This document shows, one piece after another, positions 7,822 through 16,295 of a DNA stretch of 64,000 nucleotides. The stretch is from Acetobacter lovaniensis (GTDB lineage: Bacteria > Pseudomonadota > Alphaproteobacteria > Acetobacterales > Acetobacteraceae), in the NCBI RefSeq assembly GCF_014207635.1, contig NZ_JACHIE010000014.1:1-64000 (forward strand). The letters run 5' to 3'. Below the pieces are notes generated by a model. The model worked only from the letters and a program-made list of their open reading frames with translations. It searched no databases and had not been told where the DNA came from. Every line of letters starts with the position of its first letter. The first letter of the stretch is position 1. A program made the position numbers and the translations under genes.

Positions 7822-9102
7822 TCATACTGGCGTAAGCAGATGGGATATCGCTTGGATAGGTTTCAATCCCTGCCCAAAACGCGCGATTGCCACACGATCT
7901 TTCTCCAGCGCTCCATAAGGCAGATACCGGACTTTCAGATCGGCGATCCTACTGAAGGCCGGTCGCTTCAACTGTTCCCGCACATCGGCTTCCCGCTTGT
8001 CCGGAGCGACAAGGAATAGTCCCTCCAGAGCCTGCGCCTCTGACCCAAGAGCAAGATCGAGCATCCGCACAATGCCGGAATAGATGGTCGTTGAATGCTC
8101 GACCTCGAATGCTGCAACAATCCGGTGGCTTTCCCGGTCCAGCCACAGGACATCGATCAGACGCACGGATTCCGCTCCCTGCGTTTCCGTCGTGAAGCCC
8201 GGCAACACCGACAGGCAACCATCCCCCAATTTGCCATCCTGCCATGGACGACTGCGATCATTGGCCGCAATCCAGACATCGTAACCCAGAGAATGGCCCA
8301 GATCGCGAAGCCAGCCCTGAATCTCGGTATGAGTGTGATCCGTTTCCCGCTCCGCGGCGAGGATCCGGGTCTCTTTTGCGCTCTGCTCCCTCACCTGGTG
8401 AAGATCGGCTTCCCAGAGTTTTCGCGCTGTTTCGTCATTCTCAAGAGGCGGCGCTGTATAGCGTCCGCTTCCGAGGTCAAACAGCAGTCCTCCAACGGCG
8501 CCCAGATCATTGGACAACAGCGAGCGATAAGTCGCATTCAGTTTCAGGATGCCCTGCCGCATAGCAAGATATTCCTCCCATCGTCCCAGCTTCACCTTTG
8601 ATCCGGTCAAGGCGTTATAGCCGTTCACGATCGCCGTATTGAAAGGCGGCATAATCGTGGGATGGAGGAAATACAGCAGATTGGCGACGGCTGGTCCCAA
8701 CCCTTTTATCTTGCGAGCATCAATCGCATGAATGGCCGAGACCATATGCTCTTCGGTAGTGCAACACAGACAGGTATCGAGAAGCTGTCCGAATGCTTTT
8801 TGGTTGGCAGGATTTTCATAGATATCGGGAATGCGGAGCTTCGGCTTCCACAGGAACGCGTGATCCGCACCCTTGAATATCTGGCGCTGCTCAGCAATCG
8901 AATGGACGACCGTTTCCAGGGATGAGCCACGATAGGCGACCCCGAATGTGCCCTCGGCTATCTCGGTAACGACCTGCTGCAGACCACGGCGGATAGACCG
9001 GAAGTTCTTGAGGCGTTCATCCCACAGAAACCAGCTCTGATAGGTCCCTGCCGGATCGTCCCGCCAGCGAAGGATAAGGTTTCGAATAAGGTCGGTCATC
9101 AA
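7822..9102 (-). CDS. Restriction-endonuclease-like protein (PD-(D/E)XK type)
   Basis: The 426-residue protein has two visible modules. The N-terminal half contains a helix-hairpin-helix of the DNA glycosylase kind (KIKGLGPAVANLLYFLHP). The C-terminal half contains RLIDVLWLDRESHRIVAAFE followed by VEHSTTIYSGIVRMLDL, which fits the Asp and Glu-x-Glu core of PD-(D/E)XK nucleases, and matches what is often annotated as a type II restriction endonuclease. No cognate methyltransferase lies next to it in this segment. It may act as a stand-alone DNA-targeting defence nuclease. The start is a double ATG; the second, two bases from the first codon, is equally possible. Confidence 0.65.
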   Translation of the reverse strand: MMTDLIRNLILRWRDDPAGTYQSWFLWDERLKNFRSIRRGLQQVVTEIAEGTFGVAYRGSSLETVVHSIAEQRQIFKGADHAFLWKPKLRIPDIYENPANQKAFGQLLDTCLCCTTEEHMVSAIHAIDARKIKGLGPAVANLLYFLHPTIMPPFNTAIVNGYNALTGSKVKLGRWEEYLAMRQGILKLNATYRSLLSNDLGAVGGLLFDLGSGRYTAPPLENDETARKLWEADLHQVREQSAKETRILAAERETDHTHTEIQGWLRDLGHSLGYDVWIAANDRSRPWQDGKLGDGCLSVLPGFTTETQGAESVRLIDVLWLDRESHRIVAAFEVEHSTTIYSGIVRMLDLALGSEAQALEGLFLVAPDKREADVREQLKRPAFSRIADLKVRYLPYGALEKDRVAIARFGQGLKPIQAISHLLTPV

Positions 9103-9306
9103 TCCAGAAGCTAAAATTACATTCGCTTCTGAGCCTGATTGTAACAGCGTCTCACGTCAATGCGGATAATCACAAGTGGTTGCGAGGTATGATACCCCTG
9201 CTTTGAACCTACCCTCCCTAAACAACTGACGTGAAAAAGTTTTCCAGAATATGCCCTCGATTTACGCATAGCAAAACCCCGTTAAGCTGTTGACTTAAGG
9301 GGGTTT

Positions 9307-9424
9307 CAGAAACTGCAAGTGGTTGCGGGCAGGATTGGCTCTCAGCTTACGGCAACCGCAAGTTGAGAGCAAAGCAGGATTAATGGTCTATTTTAATGCA
9401 CTTTTTTTCTGCATATGCATGACC
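9307..9424. repeat. att-region direct repeat, copy 2
   Basis: Imperfect copy of 3664-3780. The inverted repeat is GCTCTCAGCTTAC at 9338-9350 with GCAAGTTGAGAGC at 9358-9370. The outer bases have changed on both arms together relative to copy 1 (GTTCTC/GAGAAC there, GCTCTC/GAGAGC here), so pairing is preserved. The T-rich tract and GCATATGCAT follow. Confidence 0.75.
9320..9338. other. att site 2, tRNA-fMet-like core with two-base deletion
   Basis: TGGTTGCGGGCAGGATTGG is the att 1 core with two fewer G residues in the G-run. It marks the left boundary of element B and the right boundary of the 5.7-kb segment. The deletion may have crippled it for recombination. Confidence 0.6.
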
Positions 9425-9667
9425 TCTAACTAAAATAAATGCCCACACCCCGGGAAAACGTAAAGTTGATGCATCCGGAGATGCTATGTCAGCTTCCGCC
9501 TTCAAAGCTATCGTTCAATGTGGGAGCAGTATTCCTAAAAGCTGCAATCTTGTGGATTAACGACACGTGACATTTGTATTCCCGAACTTTATCATTAAAA
9601 GATCAGAGTGAAGTCTATGAGATTCTGAAGAGTGTAAAATCAGATCTTCAACAACGAGTATTTATTT

Positions 9668-10591
9668 ATGACGACAAAGCCGTCCGATCAGACGATTGTG
9701 CTAAACTTGTTACGAGGTGCCGTTCCGGAAAAGGCCGCTGAACTTTGCCGGCTATGGACCGACCAGCAACATTCCGTTGAAGTCACCTCGAGTGGGGCCA
9801 GCCTGACATTGAATGCAACCAGCAAACGGATCAAATTCGACACAAAAACGGTGGATTTTTTCTGGCTGTTGGGTTTCGCCGCTTGGCGCGCAATCGAGGT
9901 CTATGCGCCCGCGCTGGTTCTCGCCACCAGTACCGGTGTATCGATCGACACGGCACTCAAGGTCGATCACGGTCGGGGGCAGTTCGAGTTCGACTTCAAC
10001 CAGCGGATCGCCGCCGCTCACAACCTTCGGTCGGCAGGTAGCACCGCCGATATCCAGTGGCCCGATGACATTCCCATGCCGACCGCCGATCGCGCCAGCC
10101 TGGACAACGCGCAAGCGATGGCGGTCTCCGACCTTGTCGGCTTAGCCTTCGCCTTCGCAATGCTCCACGAGTTGAAGCACGTCATGTTCCGTGCCGCCGG
10201 CGACGCACCAGGCGCAGGTTACGCGGAGGAGTTGGCCTGCGACGTCTGGGCACGCGAGACGATGACCAGCAACATGGAAGAATATGCCGACAACCACGGC
10301 TACACCTATACGCAGGTCGCTCAGAAGCGGGCAATGGGCATCGCCCTTGCGGCGATCATCGTACACGCGATGACGCCCACCCATGAGACATGGGGGAGTA
10401 ACGACTACCCGCCCATCGCTGAGCGTATCCGCGCCATGATCGACGGCCATAACCTGTCGGAAGGCTCCCCATTCTGGACATTCACTGCCTGCCTGCTCAT
10501 CGCCATCATGCGTCAGGAGGGCCGACAGATCGAGCTCGTAGCGGCATCGGACAAGGCTGTTGTCGAGGGCCTTCTCGACCTGATCGGCTGA
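9668..10591 (+). CDS. Lit-like metallopeptidase (peptidase U49, phage exclusion)
   Basis: The 307-residue protein has the zinc-binding HELKH at residues 167-171 and a second acidic motif, EELACD, at 187-192, the arrangement of the U49 family. The family founder, Lit of the e14 prophage, cuts elongation factor Tu when a late T4 peptide is present and so aborts infection. A hydrophobic helix precedes the zinc motif and another lies near the C-terminus. It is followed ten bases later by a GIY-YIG protein gene, so the two form a small operon at the left edge of element B, a usual place for defence cargo. The substrate here is unknown. Confidence 0.78.
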   Translation: MTTKPSDQTIVLNLLRGAVPEKAAELCRLWTDQQHSVEVTSSGASLTLNATSKRIKFDTKTVDFFWLLGFAAWRAIEVYAPALVLATSTGVSIDTALKVDHGRGQFEFDFNQRIAAAHNLRSAGSTADIQWPDDIPMPTADRASLDNAQAMAVSDLVGLAFAFAMLHELKHVMFRAAGDAPGAGYAEELACDVWARETMTSNMEEYADNHGYTYTQVAQKRAMGIALAAIIVHAMTPTHETWGSNDYPPIAERIRAMIDGHNLSEGSPFWTFTACLLIAIMRQEGRQIELVAASDKAVVEGLLDLIG

Positions 10592-10601
10592 GGTAGACGC
10601 G

Positions 10602-11105
10602 GTGCCCGTATATTTCATCGGAGATGAGGATAGCGGCTACTGCCGCATCAAGATCGGCGTCGCCAAGGACATTGAGAAGCGCCGCACCAATCTCCAGACT
10701 GGCAACCCCTCCGCGATCCGTCTCCTTGGATGGATCAATAGCGAGGAGACGTTCGAGCTGGAACGCCACCTCCATCATCATTTCGCGGCCACGAGAGTTC
10801 GCGGCGAGTGGTTCGCGATCGAGCCTGCGGACATCCTGCCGATCCTCATGCGCGCCACCAACGATGGATTTGTCGCGAAGAATGCCGACGTCTTTCAGAT
10901 CGTGGGGTACGACCGCGATGCCGTCCCCGAATATCTCGGCGTTTGGGAATGGGGCGATCTCGAAATCGACGAGAGCTGCCCCTTCTGCGGATGCCTCTGC
11001 GGCATGGCTTTTCAGGATGCTTCGCAGATGTATCACTGCATCAACTGCGACGCACTCACCGACTTTTCGGAGCTGAGTCAGCGCGACGGCGAACCGGAAG
11101 ACTGA
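10602..11105 (+). CDS. GIY-YIG (T5orf172/MUG113-type) protein with zinc ribbon
   Basis: The 167-residue protein starts at GTG. Its N-terminal 75 residues are a MUG113/T5orf172-type GIY-YIG domain: VYFIGD, YCRIKIGVAKDIEKRRTNLQ, and FELERHLHHHFAATRVRGEW. The C-terminal part has two CxxC pairs (CPFCGC and CINCDA) that would form a zinc ribbon. GIY-YIG domains usually cut DNA. It is coupled to the Lit-like gene upstream. The two together may be a two-gene defence unit, with protease and nuclease activities, but no described system of this exact make-up comes to mind. Confidence 0.72.
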   Translation: MPVYFIGDEDSGYCRIKIGVAKDIEKRRTNLQTGNPSAIRLLGWINSEETFELERHLHHHFAATRVRGEWFAIEPADILPILMRATNDGFVAKNADVFQIVGYDRDAVPEYLGVWEWGDLEIDESCPFCGCLCGMAFQDASQMYHCINCDALTDFSELSQRDGEPED

Positions 11106-11122
11106 TTGATGGAGGTTTGCGT

Positions 11123-11209
11123 ATGGGCTCGAAAGGCCGAGTTGGACGCAAAGTCGTCGCAAAGGCCGTCCGCGTGAATGTCTGGTTGCCTGATCATATC
11201 GCCCAATAG
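11123..11209 (+). CDS. Possible 28-residue peptide
   Basis: A GGAGG sequence at 11112 stands seven bases before an ATG opening a short, basic peptide, MGSKGRVGRKVVAKAVRVNV and eight more residues. It follows the GIY-YIG gene by 17 bases. The good ribosome site supports translation. It might also be the truncated start of a larger lost gene. From 11210 the DNA turns AT-rich, with CTGACCA repeated three times by 11292, and no further gene is seen before 11446. Confidence 0.35.
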   Translation: MGSKGRVGRKVVAKAVRVNVWLPDHIAQ

Positions 11210-11445
11210 CTGACCACACGCTCCCCTCCGTCAAACTACCTGTTGATTCAACGAAAGCTGACCAAATAGAATTAGTCACCCACAAACTGACCACTGAACA
11301 TAATGTGATCGTGATATGAATTTCTGATATGAAAAAAATCTAGTGAACATAATAATTTCCCTATTACTTCACGAAAAACATTAATTATCTTATAATATCT
11401 ATATTATTGAACGTATATAATATTAAACATAAAGAGGGGTAGTTT

Positions 11446-12762
11446 TTATATTTTACACGCATCTCTAAGTTTTCCAATAAATACATTTATATCTAAATCT
11501 AAGAAATACATATACTCATAATTAAAATAATTTTCATTTAAGCTATTTGATCCGAAATTAAAAATCTCCTGCTCAGCATCGAAAAACTTAGGCAAAGTGG
11601 CATTCCCGCACATTAAACTCATAGTGTTTGTTGGAATATTTTCTTCCGATCTTTTTAGAAAATTACTTCTGCCAACACTTAAAATATAGGAAAGCGTTTT
11701 ATCGGTTGGGCATCTGTGATATATGCTATCACGTATATTTAACATAGAAATATATGATTGTTTAATTATAGATGCGTAAGGGGGTAAACCTATAACGGAT
11801 AGTCCCGAATCTATGAAAGAGTATATTTTACTCATATCTCCCGAGAATTTACCACACCCAATACATAGACATGCAAAAACGAAAGTCCTGTCTCTATTTT
11901 TCTTAAAACTCTCTATTCTATCGTTGGGAATGAAATGCAGTGTAGCGGGTGGAATTATTCTATCGAAGTAATTATCTGATAAATTAAGGCAAATAAATGA
12001 AATAATTGATGAAATTAAATAGGAATCCAATATATCACTTACGTTATTTTCCTTCATTACCATGTGACGAGCCACAGTATAATCAACGAGCCCACAACTA
12101 GATAACAAATAATCCAATTCTTCATGCAGCTTACGTTTTTCTATAATCTTTGCATGGGGTTGAGAAATCTTATCTATAGAAGCACACCGTGATAAAAGCT
12201 CCGCACATACAGCTGAACTTTCCAAAAGTGCACCAACAGTTAATGGTATCCTCGCTATACTTAGGTTATTTTCATCAAGTAACCTAACGAAAAAAATTGG
12301 TTTTTTATAATTCACCTTTCCATCTATACTAAACTCCACTCCACATGAATATGTTATATTAACGGCGCCATAAGTAAATTTATCTTTTTCATTCTTATAG
12401 TATTCCTTGTAATACTTTGGAAATAAAATTCTAGAATCCTCACAATCCAGCTTTATTGCCCGCCACCATTCACTTTCAATTTCTCCAAATTCTCTTTGAG
12501 ATCCAACACCTTTAGTATGTAAAATTGTATAATAATAAACATCATACAATTCATACAAATATTTTTGCCCCCAAAGTGTACTTGTCGTATCAAACCAGTG
12601 TGTTAATTCATGAACTAAAACACTAAGTGGTTTGCATATTTTTTCGTAATCTCGTGCATTTAAACATTCTGCGAACTCAGTTCTATAAATTTTCTTTAAA
12701 TGTATTGTCTGTGAATGAACCAAGAACTCCGCCTCAGCTTCGATTCGGTTTGGGAAAATCAT
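11446..12762 (-). CDS. AT-rich zincin-like metalloprotease, unknown family
   Basis: The 438-residue protein carries HELTHWFDTT at residues 51-60, an HExxH zinc motif preceded by hydrophobic residues (PLSVLV) as in true zincins. A possible third ligand region is not clear to me. The rest is helical with Cys and Tyr-rich stretches and no signal peptide or clear membrane span. It does not match families I know. Its base composition is far more AT-rich than all neighbours, and AT-rich non-coding DNA flanks it on both sides, so it arrived from a different genome. Its placement beside a Lit-like protease suggests defence or toxin function, which is inference. Confidence 0.72.
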   Translation of the reverse strand: MIFPNRIEAEAEFLVHSQTIHLKKIYRTEFAECLNARDYEKICKPLSVLVHELTHWFDTTSTLWGQKYLYELYDVYYYTILHTKGVGSQREFGEIESEWWRAIKLDCEDSRILFPKYYKEYYKNEKDKFTYGAVNITYSCGVEFSIDGKVNYKKPIFFVRLLDENNLSIARIPLTVGALLESSAVCAELLSRCASIDKISQPHAKIIEKRKLHEELDYLLSSCGLVDYTVARHMVMKENNVSDILDSYLISSIISFICLNLSDNYFDRIIPPATLHFIPNDRIESFKKNRDRTFVFACLCIGCGKFSGDMSKIYSFIDSGLSVIGLPPYASIIKQSYISMLNIRDSIYHRCPTDKTLSYILSVGRSNFLKRSEENIPTNTMSLMCGNATLPKFFDAEQEIFNFGSNSLNENYFNYEYMYFLDLDINVFIGKLRDACKI

Positions 12763-12962
12763 CTTCTATCCACCTCCATTAACTTTCATAGAGATTTTAA
12801 TTAATACACACCGTATTTTATTAAATACTCTGCAAGTGACAATCGCAATCCTACTAGCTTAATTGTGATTTATATTATTTTTATTTCGGAGAACATTGAG
12901 TGATCTTGTTTTTAATCGTAATTCTTCGATAATACAATGTCCGCTCCCACCCATTGTTGCCT

Positions 12963-15900
12963 TCAGACATTTCTACCATATTCCCTCCTCGCTAACCGCG
13001 CCACCAGCAGATAAAGCGCCGGGGTCGTGAACATGGTCTGGGCCTGACTGACCAGCAGGCCACCGATCAGCGCAATACCCAGCGGCACCGCGCCGAGGGC
13101 CGCGGCAAAGGTGGTCATGACGATCGGCCGCAGGCGCAGCAGGCACGCCTCGCGAATGGCATCCCGTGGCGTCATGCCCCGTTCGCGCTCGGCATGGATG
13201 GCGAAATCCACCAGCAGGATGGCGTTTTTCAGCGAGATGCCCGTCAGCAGCAGCATGGCGATGACCGCCATGCCCGAGAACGGCAGGCCGAACAGGTCCA
13301 GTGCCATCACCGCCCCGATCCCGGCCGAGGGAATGGTGGAGAGAATGGTCAGTGGATGCCACACGCTTTCATAGAGCATGCCCAGCGTGATCCACACTGC
13401 CAGAATGGCCGCAGTGATCAGGATTTCGCTGTCATGGGTGCTTTTGCCGATGTCCCCTTCATCACTCTGCAGTTCGCCGTTGATGGTCTCCGGCAGATGC
13501 AGGCTCCGCCACTCCTGATCGATGATCGTCTGCACCTGTGACAGGCTGACGCCAGAGGCCAGTTCCAGCGCCAGCGAGGCGGAACTGGCATAGCCGATAT
13601 GGGTAACCGCCACCGGGTCGAGGCTGGGGGTGATGCGGGCGACCACCGACAGTGGCACCAGCGTCTCCGCCCCCGTTGCCACGGCCGATCCGGTCGAGGC
13701 ATTCGCCCCGCCCGCCAGAGAATTGGCGATCTGGTTTCGAAACGCCGTGGCACTGGTCGAAGCTGTGGTACTGGCCGCAGCCGACGTGACCACCCGGATA
13801 GTATTCGACGCCGAACTACCGGAAGCAGACCCACCGGACGGGCTGACCCAGAACTGCCTCAGGATTTCCGGGTCCTGCTGAAAGCGGTTTTCCACCGTCA
13901 GCACCACGTTATACTGCCCATGTGCGGTGTAGACGACCGAGGCCGTGGTCTGGCCGAGCGCATCGGACAGGGTGTTGCCGATCACCTGTGGCGTGACGCC
14001 GACACGGGCGGCGGTATCGCGGTCAATGGCCAGCGTGATACCCTGTCCCGGCGGATCGACATCCGGGTCCACGTCCCTGAATTCGGGACGATGCCGCAGG
14101 GCTTTCGCCAGCCTGCGTGTCGCCGGTCCCAGCAGCCGGTCGTCCTCGCTGCGCAGGATGTAGCTGACCCCGCTGCTGTTCGAGCCCACCCGCATCATGA
14201 TGTTGCCGGGCGCCTGGGCATGGTATTCGGCGTGAATGTCTTTCCCCATCCGGGCCACCACGCGGGCCGCCACTTCTGCCCCGGAGGCTCGTCCGGTGGA
14301 CAGATCGCGCAGGGTTGCGAACACCATGCCGTGGCTGGAGCCTTCGCCGGTATCGAGATAGGCAATGACATGACTGACGGCAGGATCGTCGAGCAGCACC
14401 CTGCTGAACCGCTCCAGTCGCTCCTTGGTCTGGGCAAGAGAACTGCCACTCCCCCGCGATCCGCCCGAGACGATGCCGATATCCTGACGCGGAAATACGA
14501 CCTTTGGCATACGCAGGAACAGAAAACCGGTTGCGAGCAGGGTCAGCGGCAGCAGCAATACCGTCTTGCCGGGATGAGTCAGGCAGACGTCCAACGTGCG
14601 GCGATACAGGCTGCCGCCGTGTTTCTCATGAGCGAGGAAATCGGCAGCACCGCCATGATCTCTGCTGGCTGGGGTAAGGTTCTGTTCGGCATGCTCCGGC
14701 CTTTTCCCTTCGGCAAAGCGCATGCAGAGCGCCGTCAGGCAGGGCGTGACCACGCAGGACAGAACCAGCGACACCGTGACAGTGATCCCCACTGTGCCCG
14801 CGAACTCCCGGAACAGCCGTCCCGTCAGACCGGGGGCAAAACCGATGGGCAGGAACACCGCCAGCACCGAGACGGTAATGGACAGCAGCGTGAACGCCAC
14901 CTCGCTGGCCCCGGCAATGGCGGCCTCGTCGATGGAAAGCCCGCGCTCGCGCATGCGGATGATGTTCTCGATCACCACGATGGCGTCATCCACCACCAGT
15001 CCCGTCACCACCGTCAGCGCCATGAGCGAGAGATTGTCCAGCCCAAACCCCGCCAGATGCATTGGGCCGAGACTGGCGATCAGGCAGCATGGCACGATGA
15101 TCGCCGCCGCAACCGAGGCGGTCCATGAGCGCAGGAACGCCCAGACCACGACCAGCGCCAGCCCGCAGGCGGCCAGCAGCGTCACCAGCGTGTGGTGCAG
15201 GGAGGACCGGATCACGGCCGAGCCATCCCGCGCCACCGCGATATCCGCCCCCGTCGGCATGAGCGTGCGCAGTTGCGGGAGGCGCGCCTTCACGGCATCG
15301 ACAATGCCGACCAGATTGGCCTCCGGCTGGGCACGCACCATCAGGGTCAACGCCGGCTTTCCATCAAAGAACGCGGCGGCGTTCACATCCTGCATGCTGT
15401 CGGTGACGGTCGCGACATCGCGCAGCCGGATAGGGCGTCCGTTCTTGTAGGCAATCACCAGATCCCGATAGGCATCGGCATGGTCTGCCTGATCGTTGAC
15501 GGAAAGCTGGTAGCGCTGCCCGGCCATATCGATCACGCCCTTCGGCGTGTGGGCATTGGCCGAAGCAAGTGCTGCACGCAGGTTCTCGAACCCCATGCCG
15601 TATTTGAAGAACAGCAGCGGGTTCATCTCCACCCGCACGGCGGGCGCGGAACTCCCCATGAGCGTCACATCGCCCACACCCGGCACCTGCAGCAGCATGG
15701 GCCGCAGGGTGGTGTTCACCAGATCATACAGGCGGGACATGGACTGCATGCCCGGTGTCACGGCAAGGATCAGCACCGGCGTCGCATTGGGGTTGGCGCG
15801 ATGGTAGCTCGGGTCCGACCCCGGCGTGGTCGGCAGATCGCGCCGCGCTGCCCTTATCGCGGCTTCCACATCGCGCGCGGCCCCATTGAGGTCACGCCCC

Positions 15901-16190
15901 AGCTCAAACCCCAGCGAGATGGAGGTCTCGCCCCGCGTGGACGTGGACTGCATCTGCGTCACACCGGCGATATTGCCCAGATGGCGCTCCAGGGGTGCTG
16001 CCACCGTGCGGGCCATGACCTCAGGCGAGCCGCCAGCATTGGAGGCGGAGACAGAGATCACCGGCAGGTCGACATCGGGCAGGTCGGAAACCGGCAGATG
16101 GGGCAACGCCATCAGCCCCGACAGCACGGCGGAGAGCAGCAGCAGCGTTGTCGCCACCGGGCGATGGACAAACCAGGCGATGAATTTCAA
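12963..16190 (-). CDS. RND-family efflux pump inner-membrane permease
   Basis: The 1075-residue protein has the full RND layout: a first membrane helix after KFIAWFVHRPVATTLL, a large periplasmic loop, a membrane block containing LVVDDAIVVIENI with the paired Asp residues for proton relay, a second periplasmic loop and a final membrane block ending in LLVSQAQTMFTTPALYLL. It resembles the MdtB/MdtC branch. A Ser/Ala-rich insertion lies near residues 780-840. The start used is TTG; longer starts are possible. No periplasmic adaptor or outer-membrane channel gene is adjacent, so it must borrow partners or work differently. A terminator separates it from the TonB operon upstream. Confidence 0.9.
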   Translation of the reverse strand: MKFIAWFVHRPVATTLLLLSAVLSGLMALPHLPVSDLPDVDLPVISVSASNAGGSPEVMARTVAAPLERHLGNIAGVTQMQSTSTRGETSISLGFELGRDLNGAARDVEAAIRAARRDLPTTPGSDPSYHRANPNATPVLILAVTPGMQSMSRLYDLVNTTLRPMLLQVPGVGDVTLMGSSAPAVRVEMNPLLFFKYGMGFENLRAALASANAHTPKGVIDMAGQRYQLSVNDQADHADAYRDLVIAYKNGRPIRLRDVATVTDSMQDVNAAAFFDGKPALTLMVRAQPEANLVGIVDAVKARLPQLRTLMPTGADIAVARDGSAVIRSSLHHTLVTLLAACGLALVVVWAFLRSWTASVAAAIIVPCCLIASLGPMHLAGFGLDNLSLMALTVVTGLVVDDAIVVIENIIRMRERGLSIDEAAIAGASEVAFTLLSITVSVLAVFLPIGFAPGLTGRLFREFAGTVGITVTVSLVLSCVVTPCLTALCMRFAEGKRPEHAEQNLTPASRDHGGAADFLAHEKHGGSLYRRTLDVCLTHPGKTVLLLPLTLLATGFLFLRMPKVVFPRQDIGIVSGGSRGSGSSLAQTKERLERFSRVLLDDPAVSHVIAYLDTGEGSSHGMVFATLRDLSTGRASGAEVAARVVARMGKDIHAEYHAQAPGNIMMRVGSNSSGVSYILRSEDDRLLGPATRRLAKALRHRPEFRDVDPDVDPPGQGITLAIDRDTAARVGVTPQVIGNTLSDALGQTTASVVYTAHGQYNVVLTVENRFQQDPEILRQFWVSPSGGSASGSSASNTIRVVTSAAASTTASTSATAFRNQIANSLAGGANASTGSAVATGAETLVPLSVVARITPSLDPVAVTHIGYASSASLALELASGVSLSQVQTIIDQEWRSLHLPETINGELQSDEGDIGKSTHDSEILITAAILAVWITLGMLYESVWHPLTILSTIPSAGIGAVMALDLFGLPFSGMAVIAMLLLTGISLKNAILLVDFAIHAERERGMTPRDAIREACLLRLRPIVMTTFAAALGAVPLGIALIGGLLVSQAQTMFTTPALYLLVARLARREYGRNV

Positions 16191-16254
16191 GGAAGATGTC
16201 CCGTCCCTGCGGGAGGGCTCACTCTATAAGACGATCGATGCGGGCATTTTTTTC

Positions 16255-16282
16255 AAAAAAAGGGCGAAAAAATATTTCGCCC
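16255..16282 (-). terminator. Rho-independent terminator after the TonB operon
   Basis: On the minus strand GGGCGAAA and TTTCGCCC form an 8-bp stem around a short AT loop, followed directly by seven T residues. It lies 13 bases after the stop of the Fur-like gene and just before the RND pump gene. Confidence 0.85.
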
Positions 16283-16295
16283 CCTATCCTGTTCA

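Larger units (their letters stand above)
3673..9338. mobile_element. 5.7-kb att-bounded segment without recombinase
   Basis: It is bounded by related att cores at 3673 and 9320 in direct orientation. It contains an IS630 relic and four minus-strand genes (NdpA-like, membrane partner, unknown, nuclease-like). A hairpin before att 2 mirrors the one at the end of the recombinase gene, so att 2 looks like the leftover 3' end of a lost recombinase. I infer either a decayed element or a passenger mobilised by a neighbouring recombinase. Confidence 0.5.
9103..9667. other. Intergenic region with hairpin and att site 2
   Basis: A hairpin, AAACCCCGTTAAG at 9274-9286 with CTTAAGGGGGTTT at 9294-9306 (12 of 13 paired), precedes the att core. 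The rest has the divergent upstream regions of the nuclease-like gene and the Lit-like gene. No gene is visible. The hairpin plus att order looks like the 3' end of a lost serine recombinase gene. Confidence 0.6.

Noticed and set aside
13599-15128. A 509-codon plus-strand frame inside the RND gene
   Set aside because: It is antisense to a clear RND permease and has no family-like content; high GC gives long spurious frames.
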